Origin: Aquimarina brevivitae
GTDB lineage: Bacteria; Bacteroidota; Bacteroidia; Flavobacteriales; Flavobacteriaceae
Reading direction: 5' to 3'
DNA length: 64,000 bases
Assembly (NCBI RefSeq): GCF_004216895.1
Contig: NZ_SGXE01000004.1
Coordinates: forward strand, 25,031 to 89,030
Shown piece by piece: positions 1 through 8,852 of the stretch. The notes beneath the pieces are model-generated. The model did no database searches, was not told where the DNA came from, and saw only the letters and a program-made list of their open reading frames with translations. The position numbers and the translations under genes are program-made. The stretch's first letter is position 1, and every line of letters starts with the position of its first letter.

Positions 1-211
1 CAACAAAAGAAACTCTCGGACTACTCAACATAAAAATGTAAACGCCATTAAACTCTTATGGTGAATGTTACCTCGGATTAACAGGGTTGATCCTCACAAA
101 GCTCCGCTTTGAATATCAACAAAAGAAACTCTCGGACTACTCAACATAAAAATGTAAACGCCATTAAACTCTTATGGTGAATGTTACCTCGGATTAACAG
201 GGTTGATCCTC
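1..211. repeat. 95-bp direct repeat, two copies
   Basis: A 95-bp sequence occurs at 1-95 and again, without a mismatch that I can see, at 117-211. The copies are separated by 21 bp that hold a small hairpin (CAAAGC 97-102, GCTTTG 106-111). The first copy starts at the first base of the window, so the array may continue to the left. No coding frame or RNA family is apparent. The whole stretch 1-349 has no gene. Confidence 0.9.
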
Positions 212-241
212 GCTAGCTCGCTTCTGCAAATACAAAACCCT

Positions 242-264
242 CAAAGCTATCGCTTTGCTTTTTT
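242..264 (+). terminator. terminator-like hairpin after the repeats
   Basis: CAAAGC (242-247), loop TATC, GCTTTG (252-257), followed by a T-rich run. It would end rightward transcripts coming through the repeats. The hairpin between the two repeat copies has the same arms, so this may instead be a repeat-associated element. Confidence 0.4.
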
Positions 265-311
265 GTTATTTTCCAAAGATGCAAATCTATGTTTTGATCT
301 TTTCCAAATAA

Positions 312-340
312 CAAAACCTGCAATAAAATTACAGGTTTTG
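312..340 (-). terminator. terminator downstream of tRNA-Arg
   Basis: A 9-bp perfect inverted repeat (CAAAACCTG 312-320 and CAGGTTTTG 332-340) with an 11-nt loop lies just downstream of the minus-strand tRNA and is followed on that strand by T-rich sequence. It probably ends the tRNA transcript. Confidence 0.6.
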
Positions 341-349
341 TGCTTGATG

Positions 350-423
350 TGACCCAGGGAGGATTCGAACCCCCAACCCTCAGAGCCGAAATCTGATATT
401 CTATCCAGTTGAACTACTGGGCC
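350..423 (-). tRNA. tRNA-Arg (anticodon TCG)
   Basis: The minus strand folds as a complete 74-nt cloverleaf. The acceptor stem is GGCCCAG/CTGGGTC with discriminator A. The anticodon stem TCAGA/TCTGA encloses the loop TTTCGGC, giving anticodon TCG (reads CGA, Arg). The T arm is GGGGG-TTCGAAT-CCTCC. CCA is not encoded. Confidence 0.95.
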
Positions 424-434
424 AAGTTTTTATC

Positions 435-884
435 TTAAGAAAGTTTTGCTTTTACAATAGTAGAAATGGTTTTACCATCTGCTTTACCGGTCAATTCTTT
501 ATTAGCCATACCCATAACCTTACCCATATCTTTCATCCCTTCTGCGCCGGTTTTAGCGATGATGTCAACAACCACTTTTTCTATCTCTTCTTCACTAAGC
601 TGTGCTGGTAAAAATTCTTCTATAAACGCTGCCTGATCTAACTCAGGTTGTGCTAAGTCATCTCTACCTTGCTCTGCAAATATTGCGGCGCTATCCTTAC
701 GTTGTTTCACAAGTTTTTGCAATAACTTTAGTTCCTGCTCTTCCGTCAACTCCTCCTTTGCTCCATTCTCTGTTTGCGCTAATAATATAGCAGATTTTAT
801 AGCTCTCAAAGAAGTAAGCGCGTTAGTGTCTTTGGACTTCATCGCGTCTTTCATTGCGGTCATTACCTTAGCTTGTAAACTCAT
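435..884 (-). CDS. yqeY: GatB/YqeY domain protein
   Basis: The 149-residue protein has the size and charged helical character of YqeY family proteins, which resemble the tail domain of the GatB amidotransferase subunit. It starts with an ATG, and the N-terminal MSLQAKVMTAMKDAMKSKD followed by LRAIKSAIL is typical of the family. The C-terminal half carries the EEFLPAQLSEEE and GMKDMGKVMG patterns. The exact role is unknown; a link to tRNA-dependent amidation is inferred from homology only. It lies downstream of ftsZ on the same strand but beyond a terminator-like hairpin, so it is expressed by readthrough or from its own promoter. Confidence 0.9.
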   Translation of the reverse strand: MSLQAKVMTAMKDAMKSKDTNALTSLRAIKSAILLAQTENGAKEELTEEQELKLLQKLVKQRKDSAAIFAEQGRDDLAQPELDQAAFIEEFLPAQLSEEEIEKVVVDIIAKTGAEGMKDMGKVMGMANKELTGKADGKTISTIVKAKLS

Positions 885-926
885 TATGTATTGCTTTTGC
901 TATTTAAGGACTGCGAAGATAAAATA

Positions 927-956
927 AAACCGATAATCTTCACAGTTTATCGGTTT
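927..956 (-). terminator. terminator after ftsZ
   Basis: A 10-bp perfect stem (AAACCGATAA 927-936 with TTATCGGTTT 947-956) has a 10-nt loop and is followed on the minus strand by TATTTTATC. It sits 45 bp after the ftsZ stop and probably marks the end of the dcw operon. Confidence 0.7.
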
Positions 957-1000
957 AGAAATTATAAGAAAAATACTCTTTTTGAATTTAGAGCTATTTA

Positions 1001-2974
1001 TTAATCTACATTATCGTGTAAAAATGAGTTATTTTTTCTCAATTGAATATCATCATTGCTATCAGTACCTACCGAAGTTCGAGATAACCCAGAGTCGTTT
1101 GGTTTAGAATCTACATCTAGGCCTGCTCTTTTATATGCAGGCTCCTTTTCGATTTCATCGATATTAGAACTATTTCTGAACTTATAATTGAACTCTTTCA
1201 TTTTTGCTCTGCGCTCAGCGGCTCTTGCTTTAAGGGTTTCAGAAATAGGTTGATTCACCGGATCAACATCCTTAGGCGCTTCATCTGCTTCATCTGTTTT
1301 AGCAATCGTTTTCTTTTGAAACTGCACTTCTTCATCTTCTTCAACATCTTCAGCCTTGGCTTCCGTAAGACGTTTTTCTTCTTCCATATAGTCCTCTAAG
1401 CTATAACGCTTAATTCCGTCTTTGTTCTCTGAAGCTTTTTCTACTGCAGGCACAACTTCTATTGGATCATTAACTTCTAAATCCAAAATATCATCAGAAA
1501 GATCAAACACAATTGGCTTTTCTTCTTCTACCTCAGTATGTACAGAAGTCTTAGTGTGTTGTTGTGGTTCTTCCTTCTGTTGAGAAGGCATATCAAAACT
1601 GAGTGTAAACTGATCTTGCTCTTCCCTGCTATTATCCTCTGTTACCTCTTTAGCATCATTTACCTCTATTTCCTTTAGAATATCCTGTGCATTAATGATC
1701 ACAAAATCACTTTGATCCTGAATACCGCTAACTTCCTCATAATTTACATCCAGATTTTTCAAAAATTCTGTTGTAGGTATCAATGGATTATCCTCATCTT
1801 CTTCAGGAGTTAACTCGTGCTTTATGACTTGAGGAGTTTCTTTTTGCGTAGGCGTAAAAGAAGGACCGCTAAAAGAAGGGGTTGAAGTTCCTGTTGACTT
1901 AGGTGTTAAATCCTGTATGGCAGCTCGTTGCTCATCTTCTAACGTATGAATAATTTTCTTCGCTTCGGTATTTACAATTTCATCTTGTTGCTCGGTATTG
2001 AAACCTGTAGCAATAACGGTTACCGAAATAGCATCTTCCAAGGCTTCATCTTCACCTACCCCCATGATGATATTAGCTCCATGACCCGCTTCTTGCTGAA
2101 TATGGTCATTGATTTCTCCTATTTCATCAATTGTAATTTCCTCTTTACCAGAAACGATAAGCAACAGTACATTCTTTGCTCCCGTAATTTTATTATCATT
2201 TAATAAAGGAGAGTCCAACGCTTTTACGATAGCATCGTTAGCACGCTTGGCACCAGAGGCATTAGCAGAGCCCATAATTGCCGTACCACTATTACTTAGT
2301 ACCGTTTTTGCATCTCTAAGGTCAATGTTTTGCGTATAGTGATGCGTTATTACTTCTGCTATACCGCGTGAAGCCGTGGCTAAAACCTCATCAGCCTTGG
2401 AGAAACCAGCTTTAAATCCAAGATTACCATAAACCTCTCTCAGTTTATTGTTATTGATGACGATAAGAGAATCCACGTGAGCTCGTAATTTTTCTACTCC
2501 GATATGGGCCTGCTCATTACGCATTCTACCCTCAAATTGAAATGGGATAGTTACAATACCTACGGTAAGCACATCCAATTCTTTAGCCATTTTTGCAATT
2601 ATTGGTGCTGCTCCGGTTCCGGTTCCACCTCCCATACCTGCGGTAATAAAAATCATCTTGGTATTGGTATCCAACATTCGTCTGATTTCTTCATAGCTCT
2701 CAATAGCAGCTTTTTCTCCAACTTCGGGATTGGCTCCGGCGCCAAGTCCTTCGGTCAAAGAAACTCCTAATTGAATTTTATTTGGTATTGGGCTATTTTC
2801 TAAAGCTTGTGCATCCGTATTGCAAATCACAAAATCAACCCCCTTTATTCCTTGCTGAAACATGTGGTTGATGGCATTACTACCGCCTCCTCCTACTCCA
2901 ATAACTTTAATTACATTTGACTGATTTTTAGGCAGATCAAACGAAATATTATCAAACTCCTCGTTATTCATCAT
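1001..2974 (-). CDS. ftsZ: Cell division GTPase FtsZ with very long C-terminal linker
   Basis: Tubulin-like GTPase that forms the Z ring at midcell. GVGGGGSNA lies at about 27-34, the tubulin signature GGGTGTG at 115-121, and the T7-loop NIDLRD at 216-221, so the GTPase is intact. The globular core ends near residue 335. The remaining roughly 320 residues are acidic, low-complexity linker, ending in a conserved-looking tail (LRKNNSFLHDNVD) that probably binds FtsA. At 657 residues it is far longer than the roughly 380 of E. coli FtsZ; long linkers are usual in Flavobacteriia. It is the last gene of the dcw cluster, about 110 bp after ftsA, and is followed by a terminator. Confidence 0.98.
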   Translation of the reverse strand: MMNNEEFDNISFDLPKNQSNVIKVIGVGGGGSNAINHMFQQGIKGVDFVICNTDAQALENSPIPNKIQLGVSLTEGLGAGANPEVGEKAAIESYEEIRRMLDTNTKMIFITAGMGGGTGTGAAPIIAKMAKELDVLTVGIVTIPFQFEGRMRNEQAHIGVEKLRAHVDSLIVINNNKLREVYGNLGFKAGFSKADEVLATASRGIAEVITHHYTQNIDLRDAKTVLSNSGTAIMGSANASGAKRANDAIVKALDSPLLNDNKITGAKNVLLLIVSGKEEITIDEIGEINDHIQQEAGHGANIIMGVGEDEALEDAISVTVIATGFNTEQQDEIVNTEAKKIIHTLEDEQRAAIQDLTPKSTGTSTPSFSGPSFTPTQKETPQVIKHELTPEEDEDNPLIPTTEFLKNLDVNYEEVSGIQDQSDFVIINAQDILKEIEVNDAKEVTEDNSREEQDQFTLSFDMPSQQKEEPQQHTKTSVHTEVEEEKPIVFDLSDDILDLEVNDPIEVVPAVEKASENKDGIKRYSLEDYMEEEKRLTEAKAEDVEEDEEVQFQKKTIAKTDEADEAPKDVDPVNQPISETLKARAAERRAKMKEFNYKFRNSSNIDEIEKEPAYKRAGLDVDSKPNDSGLSRTSVGTDSNDDIQLRKNNSFLHDNVD

Positions 2975-3087
2975 AATTGCTAATTTTCTGGTCTCTTACT
3001 TTACTTTTATATTTTTATGCTACACCTCTTTCCCTGAGGTTACATTATCAATTGTCTTTTTATTTAAAAAAAATAGTATCCCAAATG

Positions 3088-4443
3088 CTATTCTGCATTA
3101 TCCAAAAACTCTTTAAACTTTTCGGTCCATTTTTCAAGAATATTTTTTCTTGGCATGCTAGGCGTTGAAATCGTATGATCTTCCTCTACTGTAGATTCAT
3201 CCGATGCTTGTGTTTGTTCCACTTCTTCTTGTTGAACTTCCTGTTCTTTTTTAGATGCTATATTTTTCTTCTTTTTTAAGTGCGAAAGCCCATCCATTAC
3301 GAGTCCGACCGCTGTTGCGTACATAGGACTTGTAGTTTCTGGGTCGCTATCCCCAGCTAAATGTTCATTTGGATAGCCTACTCGGGTATCCATACCCGTT
3401 ATATACTCTACCAACTGTTTAAGATGATTTAGCTGCGAGCCTCCTCCCGTTAGTACAATACCCGCGATTAATTTCTTTTTAGGGGACTCGTGTCCATAAT
3501 TTTTAATCTCCAAGAATACTTGCTCTACGATTTCAACCACTCTAGCGTGAATTATTTTAGACAAGTTCTTTAGCGTAATTTCCTTAGGCTCTCTTCCACG
3601 TAATCCAGGAATGGAAACAATCTCATTATCTCTATTTTCTCCCGGCCAAGCAGATCCAAACTTTATCTTCAATAATTCAGCTTGCTTCTCTATAATCGAA
3701 CAGCCTTCTTTTATATCTTCAGTAATTACATTACCTCCAAAAGGAATAACTGCGGTATGACGGATGATTCCATCTTTAAATATGGCTAAGTCTGTAGTAC
3801 CACCTCCTATATCAATCAATGCCACTCCTGCTTCTTTTTCCTCTTGACTTAACACTGCATTTGCAGATGCTAAAGGCTCCAAGGTCACATCAGAAAGCTC
3901 TAGCCCGGCACTTTTTACACATCTTCCAATATTTCTTATCGAGGTAACCTGACCCACAACTACATGAAAATTAGCTTCGAGTCGACCTCCGTACATACCT
4001 ACAGGCTCTTTAATCTCTGCTTGTCCATCCACTTTATATTCCTGTGGCAACACGTGCAAAATTTCTTCTCCAGGAAGCATGACCAATTTATGTACTTGGT
4101 TACATAGCTTTTCAATATCACTATCATCAATCACTTCATCAGCATCAGACCTGGTAATATAATCGCTATGTTGTAGGCTGCGAATGTGTTGACCAGCAAT
4201 ACCTACGGTAACATCTTGTATTTTAATCCCAGATACACTCTCGGCTTCCATAATTGCCTGTTGGATGGATTGAATGGTCTGGGTAATGTTATTGACAACT
4301 CCTCTGTGTACTCCAAGACTTTTGGACTTGCCAACCCCCATTACTTCAAGCTTGCCATAATCATTATACCTGCCAACCATAGCAACAATCTTTGTTGTTC
4401 CTATGTCTAACCCTACAGCTATTTCGTTAAATTCTTTTTCCAT
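3088..4443 (-). CDS. ftsA: Cell division protein FtsA
   Basis: Actin-like ATPase that tethers FtsZ filaments to the membrane. The phosphate-1 motif GLDIGTTKIVAMVG is near residue 12, the SHS2 (1C) domain follows, and the phosphate-2 motif ALIDIGGGTTDLAIF and the adenosine motif IVLTGGGSQL are clear. After residue 385 there is a Lys/Glu/Gln-rich linker and a C-terminal segment (NILEKWTEKFKEFLDN) that can form an amphipathic membrane helix. The 451-residue length is slightly above E. coli FtsA because of the linker. It begins 7 bp after the ftsQ stop and precedes ftsZ, the standard order. Confidence 0.97.
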   Translation of the reverse strand: MEKEFNEIAVGLDIGTTKIVAMVGRYNDYGKLEVMGVGKSKSLGVHRGVVNNITQTIQSIQQAIMEAESVSGIKIQDVTVGIAGQHIRSLQHSDYITRSDADEVIDDSDIEKLCNQVHKLVMLPGEEILHVLPQEYKVDGQAEIKEPVGMYGGRLEANFHVVVGQVTSIRNIGRCVKSAGLELSDVTLEPLASANAVLSQEEKEAGVALIDIGGGTTDLAIFKDGIIRHTAVIPFGGNVITEDIKEGCSIIEKQAELLKIKFGSAWPGENRDNEIVSIPGLRGREPKEITLKNLSKIIHARVVEIVEQVFLEIKNYGHESPKKKLIAGIVLTGGGSQLNHLKQLVEYITGMDTRVGYPNEHLAGDSDPETTSPMYATAVGLVMDGLSHLKKKKNIASKKEQEVQQEEVEQTQASDESTVEEDHTISTPSMPRKNILEKWTEKFKEFLDNAE

Positions 4444-4450
4444 ACTGGCA

Positions 4451-5170
4451 TTATTTTATTGTGCAAACCACTTGGTTCTTGTACTGCAGATTTATCTTAC
4501 TGTATCGCGTCATTGAATTATCTTTGAGAGCTTTTTGATAAAAAGCCTTAAAGTTTCTGAATTTGGAATTCAGGTTCTGAATTTTACCTAGTACTAAGGT
4601 AAAATCGTAAACTCTTAAGTCTAATTCATATTCTCCTTTGGCATTTCTTATGATCCCAACTATATGTTTTTTCAAAAAAGTATCTTCTCTAATAATTTTG
4701 AGTAATGGAAATATTTCCTTTACCTCATTTTCTGCCACATTGTAAATTAATGGTACGTGTGCAGCATAATTATCAGACAAGGGCATCACAGCTCCTTTCG
4801 AATCCACATAAAAAGGGGTCATCGCATTTACCCTTGCAATAGGGGTGCGTTGTTTTATTCTTGCCCTAAGTTCTCCACTTACAGTAACATAAACATCCGA
4901 TTCCTCAACCATCAGGTGAGTATCCAATTCCTTTTCCACCGTATTCAAAACTAAAATTTCTTTACCTACGCTCGTCACTTGCTCTGGATTTTGTATCAAC
5001 AATTTATTAACCGTTTTTTCATTGATGTACGGATTCTGTTCTTCAATAAATTCTACACTAACCTGATGTATTTTTCGCTTTTTATTTCTATTGCTCGTAA
5101 ACGCAAAAAGAAACACCATCAAAGCAAGCAGGCCAAAAAATTTTAAATATGTAACCCATTGTTTTTTCAT
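4451..5170 (-). CDS. ftsQ: Cell division protein FtsQ/DivIB
   Basis: Bitopic divisome scaffold. A short cytoplasmic N-terminus is followed by one membrane segment (about residues 8-24, FFGLLALMVFLFAF), then a POTRA-like and beta domain in the periplasm. FtsQ sequences diverge strongly, so the call rests on this topology, the 239-residue length and the position between murC and ftsA. The start codon overlaps the murC stop by 4 bp (ATGA), suggesting translational coupling. Confidence 0.88.
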   Translation of the reverse strand: MKKQWVTYLKFFGLLALMVFLFAFTSNRNKKRKIHQVSVEFIEEQNPYINEKTVNKLLIQNPEQVTSVGKEILVLNTVEKELDTHLMVEESDVYVTVSGELRARIKQRTPIARVNAMTPFYVDSKGAVMPLSDNYAAHVPLIYNVAENEVKEIFPLLKIIREDTFLKKHIVGIIRNAKGEYELDLRVYDFTLVLGKIQNLNSKFRNFKAFYQKALKDNSMTRYSKINLQYKNQVVCTIK

Positions 5171-6513
5171 AAGACCAACGCTTCTTTTATTCGACTTACT
5201 TCTGCCCCAATATCACCAGCACCAATAGTAACCAGTACTTCGGGTGCGGACTGTTTAATCTTTTTTATGAGCTCGTTTTTAGCGACCAATTCTTTATGTT
5301 CATTGTCAATTTTATGCAACAACCAAGAAGAAGTGATATCAGGAATCGGCAATTCTCTTGCCGGATAAATATCTAATAGTAAAATTTTATCAAACCCCTC
5401 GAGACTTTTGGCAAACTCTTGTCCAAAATCTCTTGTTCTACTATATAAATGCGGTTGAAACACTGCTACAATTCGTTTACCAGGATGCATTTCTCGTATC
5501 GCTTCATATAAATATTGAATCTCAGTAGGATGATGAGCATAATCATCAATAAATACTAAGTCATCTGTTTTTATAATGTAACTAAACCGTCTTTCCACTC
5601 CAGTAAATGTTGATAAAGCCTTTGCTAAGGACTCGGTTGGGGAGCCATATAGCAAAGCCATAGCAAAGGCTGTTATAGCATTTAACAGATTATGTTTACC
5701 TGGCAGGTTTAAATGCAGGTCTTTAATTGTTTTACTTGGAGTTCTTAAATCAAAAATATAAGAACCATTTTCAATTCGAACATTGATTGCACAGTACTGA
5801 GCATCATCCTCAACACCAAATGTGATTCCCTTTAACGGCAACCCATTTTTAACCAATAAATGATCCGATGCCTTAGCAGAAAATTCCTCGAATGATTTGG
5901 TTAGTTCTTCGGCTTCACCATAAATATCCAGGTGATCTGCATCCATTGATGTAATCGCAACAATATTAGGCGATAAGCGAAGAAAGGATCGATCAAATTC
6001 ATCTGCCTCTACAACTGCCACCTCGTTACCTTGCAATATTAAATTTGTTCCATAATTTTCACTTATACCCCCTAGAAATGCGGTCACAGGAGCTCCACTT
6101 TCTTTTAACAAATGTGCCAAAATCGTGGTAGTGGTCGTTTTACCGTGGGTTCCTGCTACGGCAAGGGTATAAATCGAATTCGTTATATCGCCCAATAACT
6201 CAGCTCGTTTTCGAATATCAAAACCCTTTGTTATGAAGTAATTTAGTTGACTATGTTCTTTGGGAATGGCCGGAGTAAAGACTACTAAGGTGTTCTTAAT
6301 GCCCAAAAATTGATCCTCAATACGTGTCAAATCATCAACAAAACAAATAGGAATACCTTCAGCAACTAGACTATCTGTTAATTTTGAAGGTGTTTTATCA
6401 TAACCAGCTACGTTTTTTCCTAAAAACTTAAAATAGCGTGCCAAGGCACTCATACCGATACCACCTATACCAATAAAAAATACATTTTGTATGTCTTCTA
6501 AGTTTTGTTTCAT
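5167..6513 (-). CDS. murC: UDP-N-acetylmuramate--L-alanine ligase
   Basis: Cytoplasmic ATP-dependent ligase that adds L-Ala to UDP-MurNAc, the first amino acid of the peptidoglycan stem. The N-terminal Rossmann motif GIGGIGMSALA is at 15-25, the ATP-binding loop GTHGKTTTT at 121-129, and the C-terminal domain contains DDYAHHPTEI and FQPHLYSRT, which identify MurC within the Mur ligases. At 448 residues it has the normal size. It lies 21 bp after murG and overlaps ftsQ by 4 bp. Confidence 0.97.
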   Translation of the reverse strand: MKQNLEDIQNVFFIGIGGIGMSALARYFKFLGKNVAGYDKTPSKLTDSLVAEGIPICFVDDLTRIEDQFLGIKNTLVVFTPAIPKEHSQLNYFITKGFDIRKRAELLGDITNSIYTLAVAGTHGKTTTTTILAHLLKESGAPVTAFLGGISENYGTNLILQGNEVAVVEADEFDRSFLRLSPNIVAITSMDADHLDIYGEAEELTKSFEEFSAKASDHLLVKNGLPLKGITFGVEDDAQYCAINVRIENGSYIFDLRTPSKTIKDLHLNLPGKHNLLNAITAFAMALLYGSPTESLAKALSTFTGVERRFSYIIKTDDLVFIDDYAHHPTEIQYLYEAIREMHPGKRIVAVFQPHLYSRTRDFGQEFAKSLEGFDKILLLDIYPARELPIPDITSSWLLHKIDNEHKELVAKNELIKKIKQSAPEVLVTIGAGDIGAEVSRIKEALVL

Positions 6514-6534
6514 TCTTTCAACTCCTGCTATGAT

Positions 6535-7626
6535 CTATTTTATAATTTTTTCAATTTCATCTACTATTGCTGATGTTGCATTAGGCAACGCCAACTCTTT
6601 TATATTGGTAGAAAGCTTTTCTTGCAGTGCATCGGATTCGATTACTTTTTTAAATTCCTGCTGAAAGCGATCTAATTCTTGTTCTCTTAGCATTAAGGCT
6701 CCTCCTTTACTCACCACTGCCTTTGCGTTTTTAGTTTGGTGATCTTCAGCAACATTAGGCGACGGAATAAACAAAACCGGCTTACCCACAATACATAATT
6801 CAGATACCGATCCAGCCCCTGCTCTTGAAATAATAATATCTGCTGCTGCATAGGCTAAATCCATTGTATCGATAAACTCCAATACCTTTACACCATTGTG
6901 ATCAGCATACTTTTTATAATCTTCAAAATAAAGCTTACCACATTGCCAAATGATTTGAAGGTTTTGATCTATCAAAAAATCAAGCTCATTTTCGATTAAT
7001 TGATTTATCCGTCGGGCTCCTAAACTTCCTCCAAGGACAAGCAGTGTTTGCTTTTCTTTAGATAGTCCAAACTTCAACAATGCCGCTTCTCGCTTGGAAG
7101 CTATCTCAATTAAATCCTGTCGCACAGGATTTCCTGTTTTTACAATTTTTTGAGCGGGAAAAAACCGGTCTAGATTATCATAGGCTACACAAATACGGTC
7201 TGCATTTTTAGCCAGCCACTTATTGGTTATTCCAGGAAAAGAATTTTGCTCCTGAATAAGTGTTGGGATATTTGCAGCGCTCGCCATTCTAAGTAAAGGA
7301 CCACTGGCAAAACCTCCTGTACCAATGACTACATCAGGCTTTGTTTTTCTTAAAATTTTTCGAGATTTCAGCAGACTAGACAATAGCTTAAATGGAAACA
7401 TTAAATTACTCAGCGTTAACTTTCGTTGTATTCCGCTGATCCAAAGTCCAATTATTTCATAACCTACCTGAGGGACTTTTTGCATTTCCATTCGGTCACT
7501 AGCGCCAACAAAAAGTATTTTACAGCCAGAAAAGCGTTTCTCTAACTCTTTGGCAATAGCAATTGCAGGATAAATATGTCCTCCTGTACCGCCTCCTGAT
7601 AATATGAATGTTAACTTTTTACTCAT
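6535..7626 (-). CDS. murG: Undecaprenyldiphospho-muramoylpentapeptide beta-N-acetylglucosaminyltransferase
   Basis: Peripheral membrane GT28 glycosyltransferase that converts lipid I to lipid II by adding GlcNAc from UDP-GlcNAc. The first glycine loop [11 protein letters not shown] is at 11-21, the second G-loop is [10 protein letters not shown], and the UDP-GlcNAc site motif [12 protein letters not shown] is present. At 363 residues it is a full-length family member. Its start overlaps the ftsW stop by 4 bp, which couples the two genes. Confidence 0.97.
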   Translation of the reverse strand: MSKKLTFILSGGGTGGHIYPAIAIAKELEKRFSGCKILFVGASDRMEMQKVPQVGYEIIGLWISGIQRKLTLSNLMFPFKLLSSLLKSRKILRKTKPDVVIGTGGFASGPLLRMASAANIPTLIQEQNSFPGITNKWLAKNADRICVAYDNLDRFFPAQKIVKTGNPVRQDLIEIASKREAALLKFGLSKEKQTLLVLGGSLGARRINQLIENELDFLIDQNLQIIWQCGKLYFEDYKKYADHNGVKVLEFIDTMDLAYAAADIIISRAGAGSVSELCIVGKPVLFIPSPNVAEDHQTKNAKAVVSKGGALMLREQELDRFQQEFKKVIESDALQEKLSTNIKELALPNATSAIVDEIEKIIK

Positions 7627-8837
7627 ATAGCTTCTCGTAAAACATCTAATGGATTTTCATTAGTTGTTGTGTCTTCTTCTTGATTAATGGATTTTTGAGC
7701 TTCAATACTATTTTTTCTACTTACACTTAACACAATCCCAATAGCCATACACGTCATCCAGATCGAGGTTCCCCCACTACTGATTAAAGGTAATGTCTGC
7801 CCGGTCACCGGAAAAAGTTCCACAGCAACCGCCATATTGATTAATGCCTGAAAGACAATCGGCAACCCAACTCCTATGACTAGTAGCTTACCAAAAACAT
7901 CGCTGTTTTTATGCGCAATGACCACTAAACGAAATAATAATAATAAGTATAGCAACATCAGGAAAACCCCACCTACAAGTCCCCACTCTTCAATAATAAT
8001 GGCAAAAATAAAATCCGAAGATGATTGAGGTAAAAAATTACGTTGGACGCTTTTTCCTGGTCCTTTTCCAACAACACCTCCTCTTGCAATAGCTATCTTA
8101 GCACGTTCAATTTGATAACCTTCTTCTACATCCTCATCATTCACAAAGGTTTCAACCCTACTTACCCAAGTATCTACCCTATTGGGAAAGACACCCGGGA
8201 ACGCTTTAGCGAAAAGAATAAAAAAAGTTAACGCCAAGAGTCCTGAAAATAAAATGGTGAGTATGTATTTAAATGGGTAACCCCCTAAAAACACAAGCAT
8301 CATTACCATTGAAAAAATAATAGCCGTTGTAGAAAAGTTTGCGGGCAAAATCAATACTAATATTAGGAATACTGGAGTCCATAACGGCAAAAGCGTTTCT
8401 TTAAACGTTACCTTCCTATCTTTTATCTTAGATAAATATCTAGCCACATAAGCCATCAAAACTACCGAAGCCAAAGTGGATGTTTGAAATGTTAATCCTA
8501 CAAAAGGTATTCTTATCCACCTACTGGCATTAGCTCCGCCTATAGTAGTGTTTTGAGCCATGGTCACTAATAGCAACACTATTATCACAGGAATCATAAT
8601 AATGGACAACCCTTTAAAATAATGATAGGGTATTTTATGCACCCCATACATTATTAAAAAGCCAAGCACTAGATGTGCAAAGTGTTTAATTAAAAAACTA
8701 AAGGTGTCTCCATCCCCATATAAATACGCCAGATTACTACTAGCACTATACACCGGCAAGAATGAAAACAATGCCAACAATGCAGCGATTGCCCATATCA
8801 CTCGATCTCCTTTTATATTTGCTAGAATTTTATTCAT
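7623..8837 (-). CDS. ftsW: Septal peptidoglycan polymerase FtsW (SEDS family)
   Basis: Polytopic inner-membrane SEDS protein that polymerises lipid II together with the class B PBP FtsI at the septum. About ten hydrophobic segments can be counted. The signature around residues 355-375 ([19 protein letters not shown]) and the [10 protein letters not shown] region match the family. FtsW and RodA are hard to separate by motif; position inside the dcw cluster, between murD and murG, decides for FtsW. Confidence 0.94.
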   Translation of the reverse strand: MNKILANIKGDRVIWAIAALLALFSFLPVYSASSNLAYLYGDGDTFSFLIKHFAHLVLGFLIMYGVHKIPYHYFKGLSIIMIPVIIVLLLVTMAQNTTIGGANASRWIRIPFVGLTFQTSTLASVVLMAYVARYLSKIKDRKVTFKETLLPLWTPVFLILVLILPANFSTTAIIFSMVMMLVFLGGYPFKYILTILFSGLLALTFFILFAKAFPGVFPNRVDTWVSRVETFVNDEDVEEGYQIERAKIAIARGGVVGKGPGKSVQRNFLPQSSSDFIFAIIIEEWGLVGGVFLMLLYLLLLFRLVVIAHKNSDVFGKLLVIGVGLPIVFQALINMAVAVELFPVTGQTLPLISSGGTSIWMTCMAIGIVLSVSRKNSIEAQKSINQEEDTTTNENPLDVLREAI

Positions 8838-8852
8838 TGGTTTACTAGGATA

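Noticed and set aside
1-211. CRISPR array
   Set aside because: The repeat unit is 95 bp with a 21-bp spacer, only two copies, and no cas genes are present.
1946-2770. Several plus-strand open frames inside ftsZ
   Set aside because: They are antisense shadows of a well-supported ftsZ gene, with no start context or family resemblance.
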